This document shows positions 25,833 to 38,689 of a DNA stretch of 64,000 nucleotides, piece after piece (the first letter of the stretch is position 1; each line of letters opens with the position of its first letter). Where the stretch lies: assembly GCA_037957365.1 (NCBI GenBank), contig JARHVA010003263.1:700001-764000 (forward strand), given 5' to 3'. The notes under the pieces were generated by a model. It was not told the origin of the DNA and did not search any database. It saw nothing but the letters and a program-made list of their open reading frames with translations. Source of the stretch: Torreya grandis (taxonomy: Eukaryota > Streptophyta > Pinopsida > Cupressales > Taxaceae). The position numbers were made by a program, and so were the translations under genes.

Positions 25833-28249
25833 TTAAGAAAGAAAATATTTCCAAATTGATTAATCATACTCTCATTCACATGGCTCACCCAAAAATAAAA
25901 ATGTCAGGCATCTGACTTGAATACATAAGTGAATTATTCAAAACTGAGGCATAATAGAATAATTATAATATTTTAATGTGAAAATGAAGAAGGGCACACC
26001 CCAGGTCATTATATTCATCAAAATCATAACCCGGCTCAACAAAAATAATAATAACTTCCTTACTTGGATTATTGGTAGGTTTTAAGGAGAAGTGGAGGAT
26101 AGGAAGAGAACCACAATAGGTTTTGAGCATCAGTCATGGTTTTTTTGCTCTTTTTGTAGTTCATTTTGAGTATCCAACACTGCCAGTCGAGTGTCCTCTA
26201 TGTGGATCAACCTTTATTCCTCTTGGAGGGTTGATGCCCAACCTCTATCCTTTCTAAAATTGACCCAAACAATTATTTTCTCCATCTCCATGACTCATCC
26301 CTACTTATTCTTGGCATCCTTCTTGTACTTATTCCTATGCATTTCTTTTTCACACCCCATTGCATCTTTTTTCTTCTAACTTTCCATCCTTCCCCTACAT
26401 ACATTAGGTTCTCTTCCTTTTTTCACATGCCCAACCATGCTTCTTAATCCCTTAACCCTATACCATCCTAGTCAACACTACTCACCCACCAACACACACC
26501 AAAGAATAAGAAAATAAAATAACCTCCTCAATCCTTTCCCTTGATGACTTCCTTTATAAGCCACTAAAATAACAATAATCTTACAAAACCAACATCTCTT
26601 ACAATCTAGGAATAAAAATAATAATATAAAAAAATAAAATATGTCCAAAGACGCAAACCTCTAACTTCCTTATTACTCTAAGGGGGAATAAAATAACATT
26701 AAAAGAGATTAAGAATAAAGATAATATAAGAAAATCATATTCAGTCCATAATTAAAATTTCCAAATCATTAAACTAATCTTGGACTTATAACAAAGAAAT
26801 CTTTCTTATTTAAACAATAATTAAAATCATTGATAAATAAATTTACAAGCTATCAAAGTGATCATAATACACAAATTAACCAAATTATAAAATAATATAC
26901 GTTGACAAAATCTATAAACTAGTTAAAGTGATAATAACAATAAGGTCATTAAATAATAAAATGAATGAAAATCATTAAAATAATATAATAATAGTAAATA
27001 GGGGCAAAAATTGCTAAAATGTAATAAATAATAAAAATCATTAAAATAAATAATAATGATGTATAAATCGATCATAAGATGATAACCACTAAAATCATTA
27101 ATAATTAGAAATTACCAAAATCAATAAAGTCGCTAATGGAATAATGTTAGTAAATGCATCCTAACTACCTCCTAGGATCAATGCAAATAAATAATAAATA
27201 TGATCAAAGATAATAGTTAATAAAAAATCATAAAATAATAGTTAACAAACTCATTAAATCGATCAAAGCCAAAGGTGGTCAAATTATAGGAAAGATTATC
27301 AAATATGTCCTCCAAGGTCAAAATATTCATATGGTATAAATGAACCCAAACCAACCCAACTAAAAGATAACAACTCAAATAGTTCACAAATAAGTGTCCA
27401 AGACACCTAACATGGATAACCGAACATGAAGTTAAAACCTTCAACACATGAGGAATGGATGAGAGCAAACCACAAATACACATAAGAGTTACACGACTAG
27501 AAGAGTATGAGAAGCAATAACATAGTATAATATAAATTATGGTGTCTAAATATCATAAAGTGCATGCTATACCTATTAGAGTGACATTTTAGCTATCCAA
27601 TCATCTATGATATACCCAAGATGTCCAAACCCATTGTCAAACCTAGCTCATGGCCTAGTGCTTACATCCACCAAATAACATCAGTAGTACCTGAATGATG
27701 TCAATATGATAATAATAATTTATCATGAATCATTAGACATGAAATGATAAATCAACTATAATCAACTATAGCTGAGAAGGGATGAGAGTTAGTCCTGATA
27801 ACTGAGACCTCAAGCATGCCCTGTGAACATATCCTATAGCTATAAGATAAATCAATGTCAATTTGCATCTAGTAAAACATGATATATCAATGATATATAG
27901 TAATGTAACTAATGGAATCAACATATACATAAAACAAGATAAAATGAATCTGGTGTAGGTAGTATGCATATCAGGATATATTGAATCCAATACAAGTATC
28001 AACTATGAAATAATAAATCACATCAGCTATCCATGGTACCTACATCACAACTATCTAAAAATAAAACCAAAATCAATAGTCATTAGTCTAAGTGCTATCA
28101 AAATATGCTAAAGCAGGCTATAAACTAGTATTTAAAGGGGCCACAAGGTCAGTTCATGATAGGATAGGTATACATCTTGTGCTTAATCAGCCTACAATAT
28201 CCCTACCCAAAATCTACTTCAACCTGAGATTCCCTCTATGGTGAATGAG

Positions 28250-30450
28250 GTCATAGAGATTGACACTTTGCATGTATTTAGTGCACTTAATGATATACTC
28301 ATTTATCATAAAAGTAAGCTTTATAAGAATAATGTTTTATATGTTCCACCTAGTGTCTACCTAACCTCATTATTGTAGATGTTGTGGTGTTATATGCAGT
28401 GGACCTTCAGATGATGATGGTGGTGTTTTTGAGGGATTAGATGATGCACTTATGAGCGATGAATTTTTGGCACATACATTTAGTTTTTACACATTGGTCA
28501 CTACACACATATAGGTATCTTTTATATAAATGTCATTAAATTTAAGTCATATTAGTATTTAAAAGATAACAATTAATTTATATAGAAATTAAATTTTATA
28601 TGTGTGCGTGTGTGTGTTTAATTTTTATGTTATAGGATGATATGATGCATTCATCTTCATAATCCACAATTGCTTTAGTGGCTCTTACCTACCTGGTTTT
28701 TACATATGTAGACTTATCTTGTGGGTCATCCACTACTACATATGTTGATATTTTTAGGCCAATATTTACATATATAGAGGTAAGATTTTGAGTTAGTATT
28801 ATCTATATGTACATGTTTGTATTTATATAGATCTATTCTCTTGACTAAAAATCATACATGTTCAAATTAAAATTTGAATGACAATGATGTGAATGAAAAA
28901 TATGTGTGATATGTGTTGAAAGATACAGAGAGAAAATCCCTAACCTAATAATGGTCAAAATTATAGGCAGTCTCCTTTAATGTCTAATGATGTCTTTCTC
29001 ATTTTTTTATATATATTCTTCCTCTTATATATTATAATATTATTATTGGTGTTCCTTCACCTTCTCAAACTTCCTTTAATTCTTCACATTTTTCTTGATT
29101 ATCATCTCTTCTTCATAGTGTTTCGTAAGTACTCAATATTTTCATTGCTACCTATAGTGCCACTACTTATTTTCCAAATCCTATAGTTTGTTCCCCTGTA
29201 TGATTCATGCATGTTATGCAATAGCTTAAGTTAAATTTATCTATCAAGGATCTCAAAATTCATGTACATTGTTATTACTCAAACTTCCTTTAATTCTTCA
29301 CATTTTTCTTGATTATCATCTCTTCTTCATAGTGTTTCGTAAGTACTCAATATTTTCATTGCTACCTATAGTGCTACTACTTATCTTCCAAATCCAAAAT
29401 TTTATTCCCTTTTATGATTCATGCATGTTATGCAATATTTTAAGTTAAATTTATCTATCAAAGATCTCAAAATTCATGTACATTGTTATTAGTATGCTCT
29501 TGGTTTATTTTATTCCTACGTCTCTTTGACCATTTTTCTCTTGCTTTTGTTCTTCTCTTTTTCATATTTTTATTATCTTTTTATGTCTACTTCCATATAC
29601 ATAGGTTACTAACTTGAGATAGTGATGTTTAAAAATTCACAAGTGCCACTACATGTATTTAAGATAAGGAAAAAATCAAGAAAGCGACTAATATTTTAGA
29701 GGTTAAGATAATCCCATCAATGACTATACTCTTTTTTAAGGTTTTTCAATTTATTTTAACTGATTATGGGTTTATTAAAGTATATAAAAATTCCATATAA
29801 TTTCATTATTCTATATAAAATTAAGCAAGGTTGTTTTTTCAATTGATGACCATAGTAGATACTCCTCCATCTATGCCAAGCTAAGACAAACACAAGATCT
29901 GTTGGTGCAATGTCATTTGCATAGGAAATCACTAAGGTACATGTTAATTTGTAATTTTGAATTATAAAAATAGATTTGTTTTAATAATTTTACTACATAC
30001 TTTATAAAATATAAGTTATATGAATGTATTGTATATGCAAGGTTTTCCTATGACATACGATAATCCCATTTAGGTGATTAACATGTAACCTACTCATGTT
30101 TATTCACAATTTCACATGCATGTTCATGAACCTTGATATGTCACTCACCTTATTGAGCATCAGATGCAAATTGAGCATGACCATGAGATTGTAGTAAGTG
30201 CCTGTTTAATATTTTTTAATTATAGTTTAAAATTAATTTCTAAACCTGGTTTCATGTATAATATGTAAATTTTATATGATATTTTTATTGTAATAAGTTT
30301 AGCTACATATGAGCTATGAGTGTAGAAGGACCTATAGTCAGACCTTGGAGGAATCTAAGTCATTTGAGGGATCTCCGTCTATGATCAGGGCATCCCAGGG
30401 AGAGTCTTTTTCAAGGAAGGCAAAGAGAGGGAGAGTATTTGATGAGTAGG
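28250..30450 (+). pseudogene. Possible multi-exon pseudogene, unidentified
   Basis: Several protein-like stretches on the plus strand are bounded by splice-like sites. About 28,395-28,512 encodes an acidic segment (SDDDGGVFEGLDDALMSDEF) followed by GTATCT. About 28,636-28,779 follows TTATAG and precedes GTAAG; its only stop is a TAA. About 29,849-29,936 carries KICWCNVICIGNH and precedes GTAC. About 30,040-30,191 carries FHMHVHEP and IEHQMQIEHDHEIV before GTAAGT. About 30,316-30,450 follows TTTAG and ends FSRKAKRGRVFDE plus TAG. Internal stops are of C-to-T type. I do not recognise the family, and exon borders are guesses. It begins at the right border of the giant-LTR element, which may have landed in it. 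Confidence 0.35.
29064..29491. repeat. 214-bp tandem duplication
   Basis: Bases 29,064-29,277 are directly repeated at 29,278-29,491 with about a dozen substitutions. The duplication falls inside a putative intron of the pseudogene at 28.25-30.45 kb. Confidence 0.95.
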
Positions 30451-30679
30451 GTGTCTTAGATGATATACTTTTTTGTATGCCTATATGGCAATGTACGTGT
30501 TTTTGGCATTATGTGTATAATAAATTCAACTAAAATTCTATTATATTATTAAATTTTGTAATTTTGTGTATGCCTATATAATTATGTATGTGTTATTGAT
30601 CTATATGGCATTTATTTGACATTCTATTATGTTATTATTTTTTATGCCGTTATGGATTTTATGGATACATACATGTAAC

Positions 30680-30681
<2 letters not shown>

Positions 30682-30740
<59 letters not shown>
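30682..30740. repeat. (TG)n microsatellite
   Basis: About 58 bases of alternating TG. Any open frame across it is an artefact of the dinucleotide repeat. Confidence 0.95.
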
Positions 30741-30741
<1 letters not shown>

Positions 30742-31399
30742 CACATTTTATGGTGATAATATTTCCATGTATAATTTGGCTCACATTATCATTGTAAAAC
30801 TAAATTTTATGGTTTTATGACCATACTTAGATGTGAATGTCTTTAATATTTCTTTTATGTATTTTATTAATACTAACAATATTTTAATATGTGTTACAAT
30901 TAAAATTATATGGGGGAAAGAGTGTAATGTTTGTGATAGAGTCATATATTACTATGAATTTTCTCTAATGATTTGTAAATGCCATTTATCGCTATTATAA
31001 CATGTATATCCTTGCTACACTAGTTTAATATCATTTGGGAATTGATATTCATGTTTTATATTCATTGAATTTATACACATACTACATTTATATTAAAAGT
31101 ATAATTGAAACAAATAATGGAATACTCTCTCTTGAATACATTCTTTAGATTCCATTACACATTTTATTTTTGCATTTTGATTAAGTGTTTATGTTCTACC
31201 TCCTCCTTTGGGATTTTTTCTAGATTTGGAGATACTTTTCATTTTTATTTGGAGACTCTTCTTTGGCCCTTTGAAGTAGTGTGAGATTATAATTATCATG
31301 TCTCCTGAGGCCTTGGAATATTTTGGTGGTTATATCTCTTTTATATTACTTCATAAAATGTGTTTTGTATATATCCACTACACTCAGTTCAACCATTTC

Positions 31400-33700
31400 T
31401 TCTCTTCTCATCATATATCTACTCTATTGTTCAAGTCCATGGAAACACTGATAATAAATGTTATCAAAGTTAAAGTTATAGTTGGATAACTCTGTCTCCA
31501 ATGTTTTGTGGCTCAAAAATGGAATTTACAACATGTTTCATATGGTGTACAATGTCAAAGACTAGGTTTTTAGCCTCTTATCATGCCTAGTCAAGAGGCC
31601 AACCACCCATTCTGGACTCAAGAATGCCCTTCCCAATACAATAAAAAAATATTTTTTTAGCCTAACTTTAGGCGTACAAAATATGGAAACCATAAGTTTT
31701 TTGAATGAAAAAAAAAACTCGTATGAATGTTTTATCCATATAATTTCACCCTAGATCATGTTTATGGAATCTTGGATATGGATTTTTGGCATAAGTTGTA
31801 ATAATAGGTCCTAAAATGTAACATTTTTATAGTGAAGAGATAAGTTATTGTCCTCCAACTAGAATTTATACCTCCAAGACCTCTAGGTTAAAATAAATCA
31901 CTTATAAAATTTATATATAGGCAAATTACATGTTCTTCCATGACCTCAACATTTAAATCCACCCAAAAGCATGTTTTCACTATTGTTCAAGAGCATGGAA
32001 ACACTGACAATAGACATTATCAAAGTTGAAGTTGTACTTGGACAACTCCTCCTATGGTGCTTCATGGATGAAAAGTGGCATTTAGGACATGTCCATGGTA
32101 TAATATAACATATAGTACTAGGTTTTTGGCCTCTGATCATGTACATTCGAGAGACCCACCACTTATTTTTGGCTTTAAGAATACCCTTCCCAAAATAAGA
32201 AAAATATAGCTTTCTAGCCTAACTTCAGTTGTGCATAAAATGGAAACTATAATTCTTTTGTATGAATAAAAATAATCACAATATCTATGTATAATCACTA
32301 TAATTTAAAAATTTATCATGTCAATGAAACTTGGGAGATGAATATGTGGCTCAAGTTGTTGTAATGGGTCCTAATGTAACTTTTTTACAATTAAGAGATA
32401 AGTTCTTGTCCTCCAATTAGGATTTGTATATTTGGGACCTCCAGGTGGAAATACAACACTTTTAACACACATATATAGTAAAATCACATGTTTTTCCATG
32501 ACCTCAATGTCTAAATCCACTTGGAAGCATGTTTTCATTATTTTTTAGGAGTATGGAAAAATTAACAATAAATGTTGTCAAAGTTAAATCTACAGTTGAA
32601 GAATTCTTCCTCTAATGATTCATGAATCAAAAATAGCATTGAAAACATGTCAAAGGTGGTAGATAACATCTAGTTCTAGGTTTTTGGCCTTTGATCATTC
32701 CCGTTTGAGAGACACACTACCCATTTTGGCCTCAATAATTCCCTTCCCAAAATAAAAAAATGTATTTTTTTAACCTAACATCAGGTATGTGTAAAATGGA
32801 AACCATAAGTTGTTTAGATGAACCATAAACCTCAAGTGAATTTAAAATCCATCTAATTTAACACTATGTCATGTTGATGGAAACTTGGAGATGAATTTAT
32901 AACACAAATTGTAGTGATGGGTCTTGAAATTTAACTTGGAAATGAAAAAGAAACACTAACAACAAATGTTGTCAAAGTTGTAGTAGCTAAACTCCACCTC
33001 TAGTGCTTTTTGGCTCAAAAATATCATTTCAAACATGTATTAGGTGGTTAATAATTTACATAAAGAGGTTTTTGGCCTTTGATCATGCCTGATCAATATA
33101 CCCACCACACATTTTAGCCTCAAAAATGCCCTTCTCAATATAAAAAAAATGTAGTTTTTAGCCTAACTTCAGGGATGCATAAAATGGAAACCGTAAGTCA
33201 TTTAGATGAAATAGAATAACCCTAACATTAATTTTTTATCCCTCTAATTTTACCATAGAGCACATTGATGTAAAATTTGATATGAATCCATGGCACAAGT
33301 TATAGTGATGGGTCTTGAAACGCAACATTTTTATAGTGAAGAGACAAGTTCTTGTACTCTAGCTGGCATTTCTTCCTCTAGGACTTATAGGTACAATTTC
33401 ATCACCTTGAACATGTCTATATAATAAAATGACATGTGCTCCCATGACCAAAACCTCTAAATTCACCTAGATGTATGTTTTCACTAGTGTTTAAGAGTGT
33501 GGAAACACTAATAACAAATGTTCTCAAAGTTGAAGTTGTAGTTATAAAACTCCACCTTTGGTACTTCAGGGCTCAAAATTGGAATTGAAAACATGTTTGG
33601 AGTGGTGTATAATTTCCATGACATGTTATTTGCCTCCCATAATACCTGGTTAAGTGACCAATTACCCATTTTAGCCTCAATAATGCCTTTTCTATAACAA
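31400..33700. repeat. Five diverged tandem units of about 0.55 kb
   Basis: The anchor 'catggaaacactgataataaatg' and its variants occur near 31,437, 31,992, 32,552, 32,950 and 33,500, each followed by 'tcaaagtt.aa.t', 'gctcaaaa' and 'aggttttt.gcctc', then 'cccttcccaat' and 'taaaatggaaacc'. Spacing is about 555 bp, except one shorter unit of about 400 bp. No open frame is conserved between units. A local tandem repeat or satellite-like array of unknown origin. Confidence 0.8.
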
Positions 33701-33849
33701 TTGAGTACAAGTATATTAAGCTTCTCTTAGCTTCAAGATTGTGAATTTATTTACTAACTTGCCAACTGTGTGAAGGTGGAAGCTTATTTGGTACCATTAA
33801 GTAGTAAAAAAATTATTAATTAATTAAAAATGATATTTAAATATACTAA

Positions 33850-35320
33850 ATAAAAAATCAGTAAAATTTGATAACATTATATACATTTACATTTTACAAG
33901 TCAATATACCTTATAATTTCAATCCAACAGACCACTACAATTTACTCTAATCTTGATAGTATCAAGAATTAATTCATGGTCTAACTCATGAACTTTCCAT
34001 ATATTCCTATTGAATGACATCCAATGATATTTTACCATGTAAATATTTATGGTAAGAACATTATTTAAATAGTGTAGTATCTTTCTATGTGTTTTAAAGT
34101 CTTCAAACAATCATACATCTAAATTTTTTATAGGATATCACAGAAGCCAAGTTCTAGTGACTACCATAGACCTAGTGGAATAGTAAATGTTTTTGCCATC
34201 TATGATTGGGGAAGTTAAATTTTTATTTTCCTCTACACACTAAGATAAGTATAAATATATTCCCTCTTCATTTTCCTTATCATAAATAACGACAAAAACA
34301 TTCCCTATATCATAAAAAGAAAAATTTTAACAATGTTTTCATGATAGATAATGAGAATAAAGAGTGTATAATTATTAATCTTCTACCTAGTTACACTAAA
34401 TCAAATACATGTAATGGTGTCATATTTTTAATTTTTAATTCTTGTATAACTTCATATGTGTCAATTAGAAATATAGATCTATAGTTATATTCATCTACCC
34501 ATTCTTGTGACTCATGATAATTCAAAATAGAATCCATGCATGTAGAATAGAAACATGCCAAGTATCTCATATGAATAGTATAAGAACCTTAATTTGAGAT
34601 ATAAAATGAGTGGAGCTCACTTTATCCCCTTATATTCATACAATACCCATACTTTTCCAAGTGTTCTTCCTCAATCAACAATAAATATCTACAAACAATA
34701 TAATTTTATTGAGAACCATGGCCCATTTTCTCTACACCATTCAAAAATGGTTGTTGCATTAGTCAAAATAGCACCATCTTCAATAATCAAATCCTCTCTC
34801 AAAATGACTCTTTTTACACATGTTCTAGCCCCATCATGTTACCCTTTTCTATGGCTAGCCTCAGTGAAACTCAAAATATATTCTACACCAATGGTAACAT
34901 GCATCTTCCTCAACTAGTAAAACATCCATAAATTATTGAATTATGATGTAACATTATTTGACTAAATCTAATGTTGATTGAAATTAATGCTATTTTTAGT
35001 CAATTGTCCATAGAATATCTCAAAACAACCTTTCATGTACTTTATTCTATGTGATCAAACATCACTAACAAAGAAATCATACTCCCTAAATATTTTTTTA
35101 TCTTTATTTTTAATATCAGGTACATACATAAATGTTATATTCATGAATATGGCAACTTATATTGAGTTATAATACTATGATTTAACTTCTATTTGTGGTT
35201 TGAATGTGCAATTATTATAAAATTAGACTACTAAAACAATATAACCAAGTGGGAATGTGTCCTTGATTAGCTTAAAATATTCATGGAACCTATTGTCCCA
35301 CAAAAATATCACTCATTTTT
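33850..35320 (-). pseudogene. C-terminal part of a split transposon-like pseudogene
   Basis: Minus-strand conceptual translation gives short, frame-broken stretches. One contains ASHRKG.HDGARTCVKR followed by IIEDGAILTNATTIFEWC (about 34,710-34,850), which resembles the 'GKG..DG.G..VKR' signature I associate with uncharacterised plant transposase-like proteins. Further downstream a 63-residue open stretch (34,110-33,919) contains INIYMVKYHW and VHELDHELILDTIKIR. Stops and frameshifts are frequent. It seems to continue the protein at 38.75-40.5 kb across the insertion between them. The family assignment is from memory of motifs and is uncertain. Confidence 0.4.
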
Positions 35321-35423
35321 GGGACAACATTTGAACTATTTTGGTCCTCAGACCAAAATAATCTTTGCCCTTCTCAAAATTTGTTCTAAGCATTCAAATT
35401 CCTCATTTTTCAAGCTTCTCAAA

Positions 35424-35584
35424 AATCTACAGACTCTACAAAATTAAATCTATGGACTCTATAGGCTTGAATCTATGGACTCTGCATGCTTGAATCTACG
35501 AACTCTGCAGGAAGAAAATCTATGGACTCTGCAGGCCAAGTTCAACAAACTTCATAGGTTGATTTCTATGGACTCTACAGGAAA
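35424..35584. repeat. Minisatellite, six imperfect units of TCTATGGACTCTGCAGG type
   Basis: The core 'tctatggactctgcag' or a variant recurs at about 35,426, 35,446, 35,472, 35,494, 35,519 and 35,569, with variable spacers of about 5-33 bases. Confidence 0.85.
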
Positions 35585-35639
35585 GAAGCAAGCTCTCAAC
35601 ACTTAGGCAATTTCAAAGTTGGTTCAATGACAAGGTTCA

Positions 35640-36330
35640 ACCAAAAGAGTTCATCGGCAAGCTTCTAAGCAAGGATTGAACCATTAAATCATTGAACCTT
35701 GAACCATTTTTATTCAATGGGTTCAATGGGTTCAAAGGTTCAACATCAGCAGCAAGAGTTAAGCAAATTTGCCAAGCTTCAAAGTTCAACTACTTTAAGG
35801 TTCAACAACTTCAAAACACTTATCAAAGAGAAGAAGGCTTGAACCATTTAATCATTGAACCATTGAACCACTTTGGTTTAATAGGTTCAATGACCAAATG
35901 GTTCAACGTGTTTGGTTTTAAAAAGATCAAAAGGACTTAGCCAAACAAACAGAATGAACCGATTGAACCATTGAACCTTGAACCAAAGGGTTCAACAAGT
36001 TCACAAGTTCAAAGGTTCAACCAGTAAAATGAAGATCAAAGAGCTTAGAAAGAACAAGGAAATGACATATCATTGGTTTAGTAGGTTCAAAAGCTTCTAC
36101 AGGCAGGTTCAATCAAAAGAACAAGTTTTTGACACTTAGTCATTTTCAGGGAATGAACCATTGAATCATTGAACCATTGAACCACTTTGGTTCAAAGGCT
36201 CAATGGGTTCAAGGTTCAAGGTTCAATGGGTTCAATGAGGCTTGTTTTAAATAGTCTTGGTTCAAGCGGTCAACAGAAGCAAGGGAATGAACCATTGAAC
36301 CATTGAACCAAATTTGGTCCAATCGGTAGG
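35640..36330. repeat. GAACCATTGAACC / GGTTCAATGG repeat region
   Basis: Dozens of copies of 'ggttcaa' and its complement 'ttgaacc' occur in direct and inverted orientation, including runs such as 'gaaccattgaaccattgaacc'. The open frame at 35,692-35,940 is made of this repeat and is not a credible gene. Confidence 0.85.
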
Positions 36331-37298
36331 TTCAAGGGGTTGCCCCAAAGCCAAAGGATCAAATAGCCCTTTTGGAGGGTAGAAAGGGGGAAAATGGACC
36401 AATTTAAAAGGCCAAAAGAGCAAAGGGATTTCCTTCAGAAAAATTCCCCTGGAAAAATAGACAAAGTGAATTCCTTCAGGAAAATTAACAAGACAAAGAG
36501 ACAATTCCTTTGGGGAAATTGTCCGAAAGAATTCCTTAAGAATTTTTCCTCTAAAATAATTAAAAGACCAAAAAACAAAGCAAAACCCGAGGGAAAGAAC
36601 AAGGCAAGAAATGAATTCCTTCAGACAAAAAGTCTAAAGAAATTTGGGGAAGCTGCGGGAGAAAAACTTGAAAGAATTTCCAAAGGCCAAAGACAAAGCA
36701 GATGAAAAAATTCTTGTAGACTTTTTTTCTATGAGAAAATGTCTACAAAAAAAGTCTGTGGGAAAGCTTTGAAGGAATCCAAAGATAAAAGGCTGCCAAA
36801 GGACCCCGAAGGGTAGGTGCCCTTATGGGGAACTCTCAACTACCAAATTAAAGGACACTTCCCCAAAATAAGAAATTCGAAGGAAGCAAGTAGCAAAAAA
36901 GGCCAAATCAAGAGAAAGCTGAAGAAAGTCCAAGGGGTGATGCGCCCAAAGATGTCAAAGTCAAGAACAACAAACTAGCCATTGGAAATTTAAATGTAGT
37001 GATGGGTGCGTGAACGTCAATTTCAAGGTTCGTAAAATAGCCATTAATTTTGAAAAAAGCCTTAAAGAAGAGCCAAAGAACTTAGCGACCCACCAAAATA
37101 AGCTTGAAGGCCATCTGAAGATCACTCGAATGGCAGATACCCTTGTGGGGGGCTCTTCTCGACCCAAAATGGACCCAAATGCATTCAAAGGCTTTAAAGC
37201 CAAGGCCAAAAGGAAGAATCATTGAAAGGAGCATAAAGAGCAGGAAGCGACTAAGGAACAGAGCATCAAATTGAATCAAAGACCTGATTCAATTAACC

Positions 37299-37870
37299 AA
37301 AAAAGGAGGAATGATGAGGAAGGATCAGAAACATTTGTGCATCGGATGTGTTTCTAGAAGTAGACTGCCAGGTGGATATTGAAAGATGCAAACTTTCAAT
37401 AGTGTGACCCATTTCTCTACATTGAGAAAAGCAAATGGGTAAATGCCCCTAAATTCCATCATGTCTTCTTAACAAAATTCAATACAACATGATGTGTTAA
37501 TATTCCCAAGTCCTTCTTGAAAAGGATATATAAGGGATTCTCTTGTTATTATGGCGATATCTCTCTCTCTGATAATCAAAAACAAAACTCTGCCCAAATT
37601 GAAAGGCATTACTGAGACTTTGAGCTCAGATTGTTAATCATATTTTCTTATTAGAATAAGAAAGCAAGTGAATTTTCAAACTTTGTAATGTGATATCTTT
37701 GTTGTTGAGGAAACTGTTCTTATGTCTTTTTCCTTAATATATTTTATGTTCCTTTAATTCAATAAGTAGAATTAGTGAAAGTAGTCAGGAAGGTGTCCTG
37801 AAGCCAACTGTGGAGAGACTTTGTGCCCCCCATAATTGCCTTTAGCATGTTTTCTTTTTGTTTCTATGTA
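37299..37870 (+). repeat. Candidate PPT and 3' LTR start
   Basis: A purine run AAAAAAGGAGGAA is followed at 37,312-37,313 by TGATGAGGAAGG. About 215 bases further there is a TATATAAGG box (37,527), then a region able to serve as R/U5. The motif 'agactttgtgcc' recurs near 37,816, 37,877 and 37,937. The LTR end is not placed and no 5' partner was found. Confidence 0.4.
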
Positions 37871-38150
37871 AAGGACCTTGGGATGACTTTGTGCCCTCAT
37901 TGTCATTCGTATCTCACTCTTGTGCAATTCACGTGGAGACTTTGTGCTACATCTCAATTTCTTGTTTACTATGTCCTTGGTTACATTTTGCAATTATTAC
38001 CAGGAGTATTCTTGTGGTTTGCTGAATAGTACTTCTGAAAGAAAAGGAGTGCTTTCTGTCATTTCCCTTGAGATTTTTCCTTTGATTTGCATGCATCATC
38101 TCTAAAGAAAGAGAGATGGATGGTTTATCCTACCCTTGAGTATTATTTTT

Positions 38151-38151
38151 T

Positions 38152-38207
<56 letters not shown>

Positions 38208-38222
38208 ATGTATATATATATG

Positions 38223-38311
<89 letters not shown>

Positions 38312-38338
38312 GTATGTATATATGTATATATATGTATA

Positions 38339-38386
<48 letters not shown>

Positions 38387-38431
38387 TATATGTATATATT
38401 TATATATCTATATATATATATATAGATATAG

Positions 38432-38462
<31 letters not shown>

Positions 38463-38464
38463 TA

Positions 38465-38530
<66 letters not shown>

Positions 38531-38563
38531 CATACATATACATACATATATATATACATATAC

Positions 38564-38613
<50 letters not shown>

Positions 38614-38630
38614 ATATGTATGTATGTATG

Positions 38631-38688
<58 letters not shown>
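38151..38688. repeat. Long (TA)n tract with TATG/TACA interruptions
   Basis: About 540 bases of almost pure alternating TA, with islands of 'tatgtatgtatg' on the left and 'catacatacata' in the middle and right. The long open frames (Tyr-Ile repeats on both strands) are artefacts. It lies at the right border of the 35.33-38.69 kb insertion. Confidence 0.97.

Positions 38689-38689
<1 letters not shown>

Larger units (their letters stand above)
12672..28161 (-). mobile_element. Non-autonomous LTR retrotransposon with giant (about 5.9 kb) LTRs
   Basis: Two collinear direct repeats (12,672-18,547 and 22,202-28,161) flank a 3,654-bp spacer. On the minus strand the spacer starts two bases after the upstream repeat with TAGTATCAAAGCC, which differs from the standard tRNA-iMet primer-binding site at two positions, both G-to-A. 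It ends with the purine tract AAGAATGGGAGGA directly before the downstream repeat. Each repeat begins TG (TA in one copy) and ends CA on that strand. The flanking 5-mers are gaaca and ggata, which match at three of five bases and differ only by transitions; they could be a decayed target-site duplication. No gag or pol is recognisable anywhere in the 15.5 kb, so the element would depend on another element for movement. The alternative is an ordinary segmental duplication, but that does not explain the PBS and PPT. Identity between the repeats is roughly 80-90% by eye, so insertion was old. Confidence 0.75.
22202..28161 (-). repeat. Giant LTR, 5' copy (5,960 bp)
   Basis: Collinear with 12,672-18,547. 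Its outer end on the minus strand reads TATCATGAACTGACC, against TGTCATGAACTAACC in the partner. It carries a private 333-bp inverted duplication (24,662-24,994 against 25,501-25,832) and a TA tract (25,365-25,407). No protein-coding capacity was recognised. Confidence 0.75.

Noticed and set aside
12672..28161. Simple segmental tandem duplication with a spacer
   Set aside because: The exact borders coincide with a PBS-like site, a purine tract and TG/CA ends, which a random duplication would not produce. Kept only as the alternative.
34594..34917. Plus-strand 107-codon open frame as a gene
   Set aside because: It is antisense to the minus-strand transposase-like fragment, which has better motif support, and has no recognisable domain itself.
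35692..37225. Open frames in the less AT-rich region, possibly small genes
   Set aside because: They are built from GGTTCAA minisatellite or purine-rich low-complexity DNA, overlap on both strands, and show no domain.
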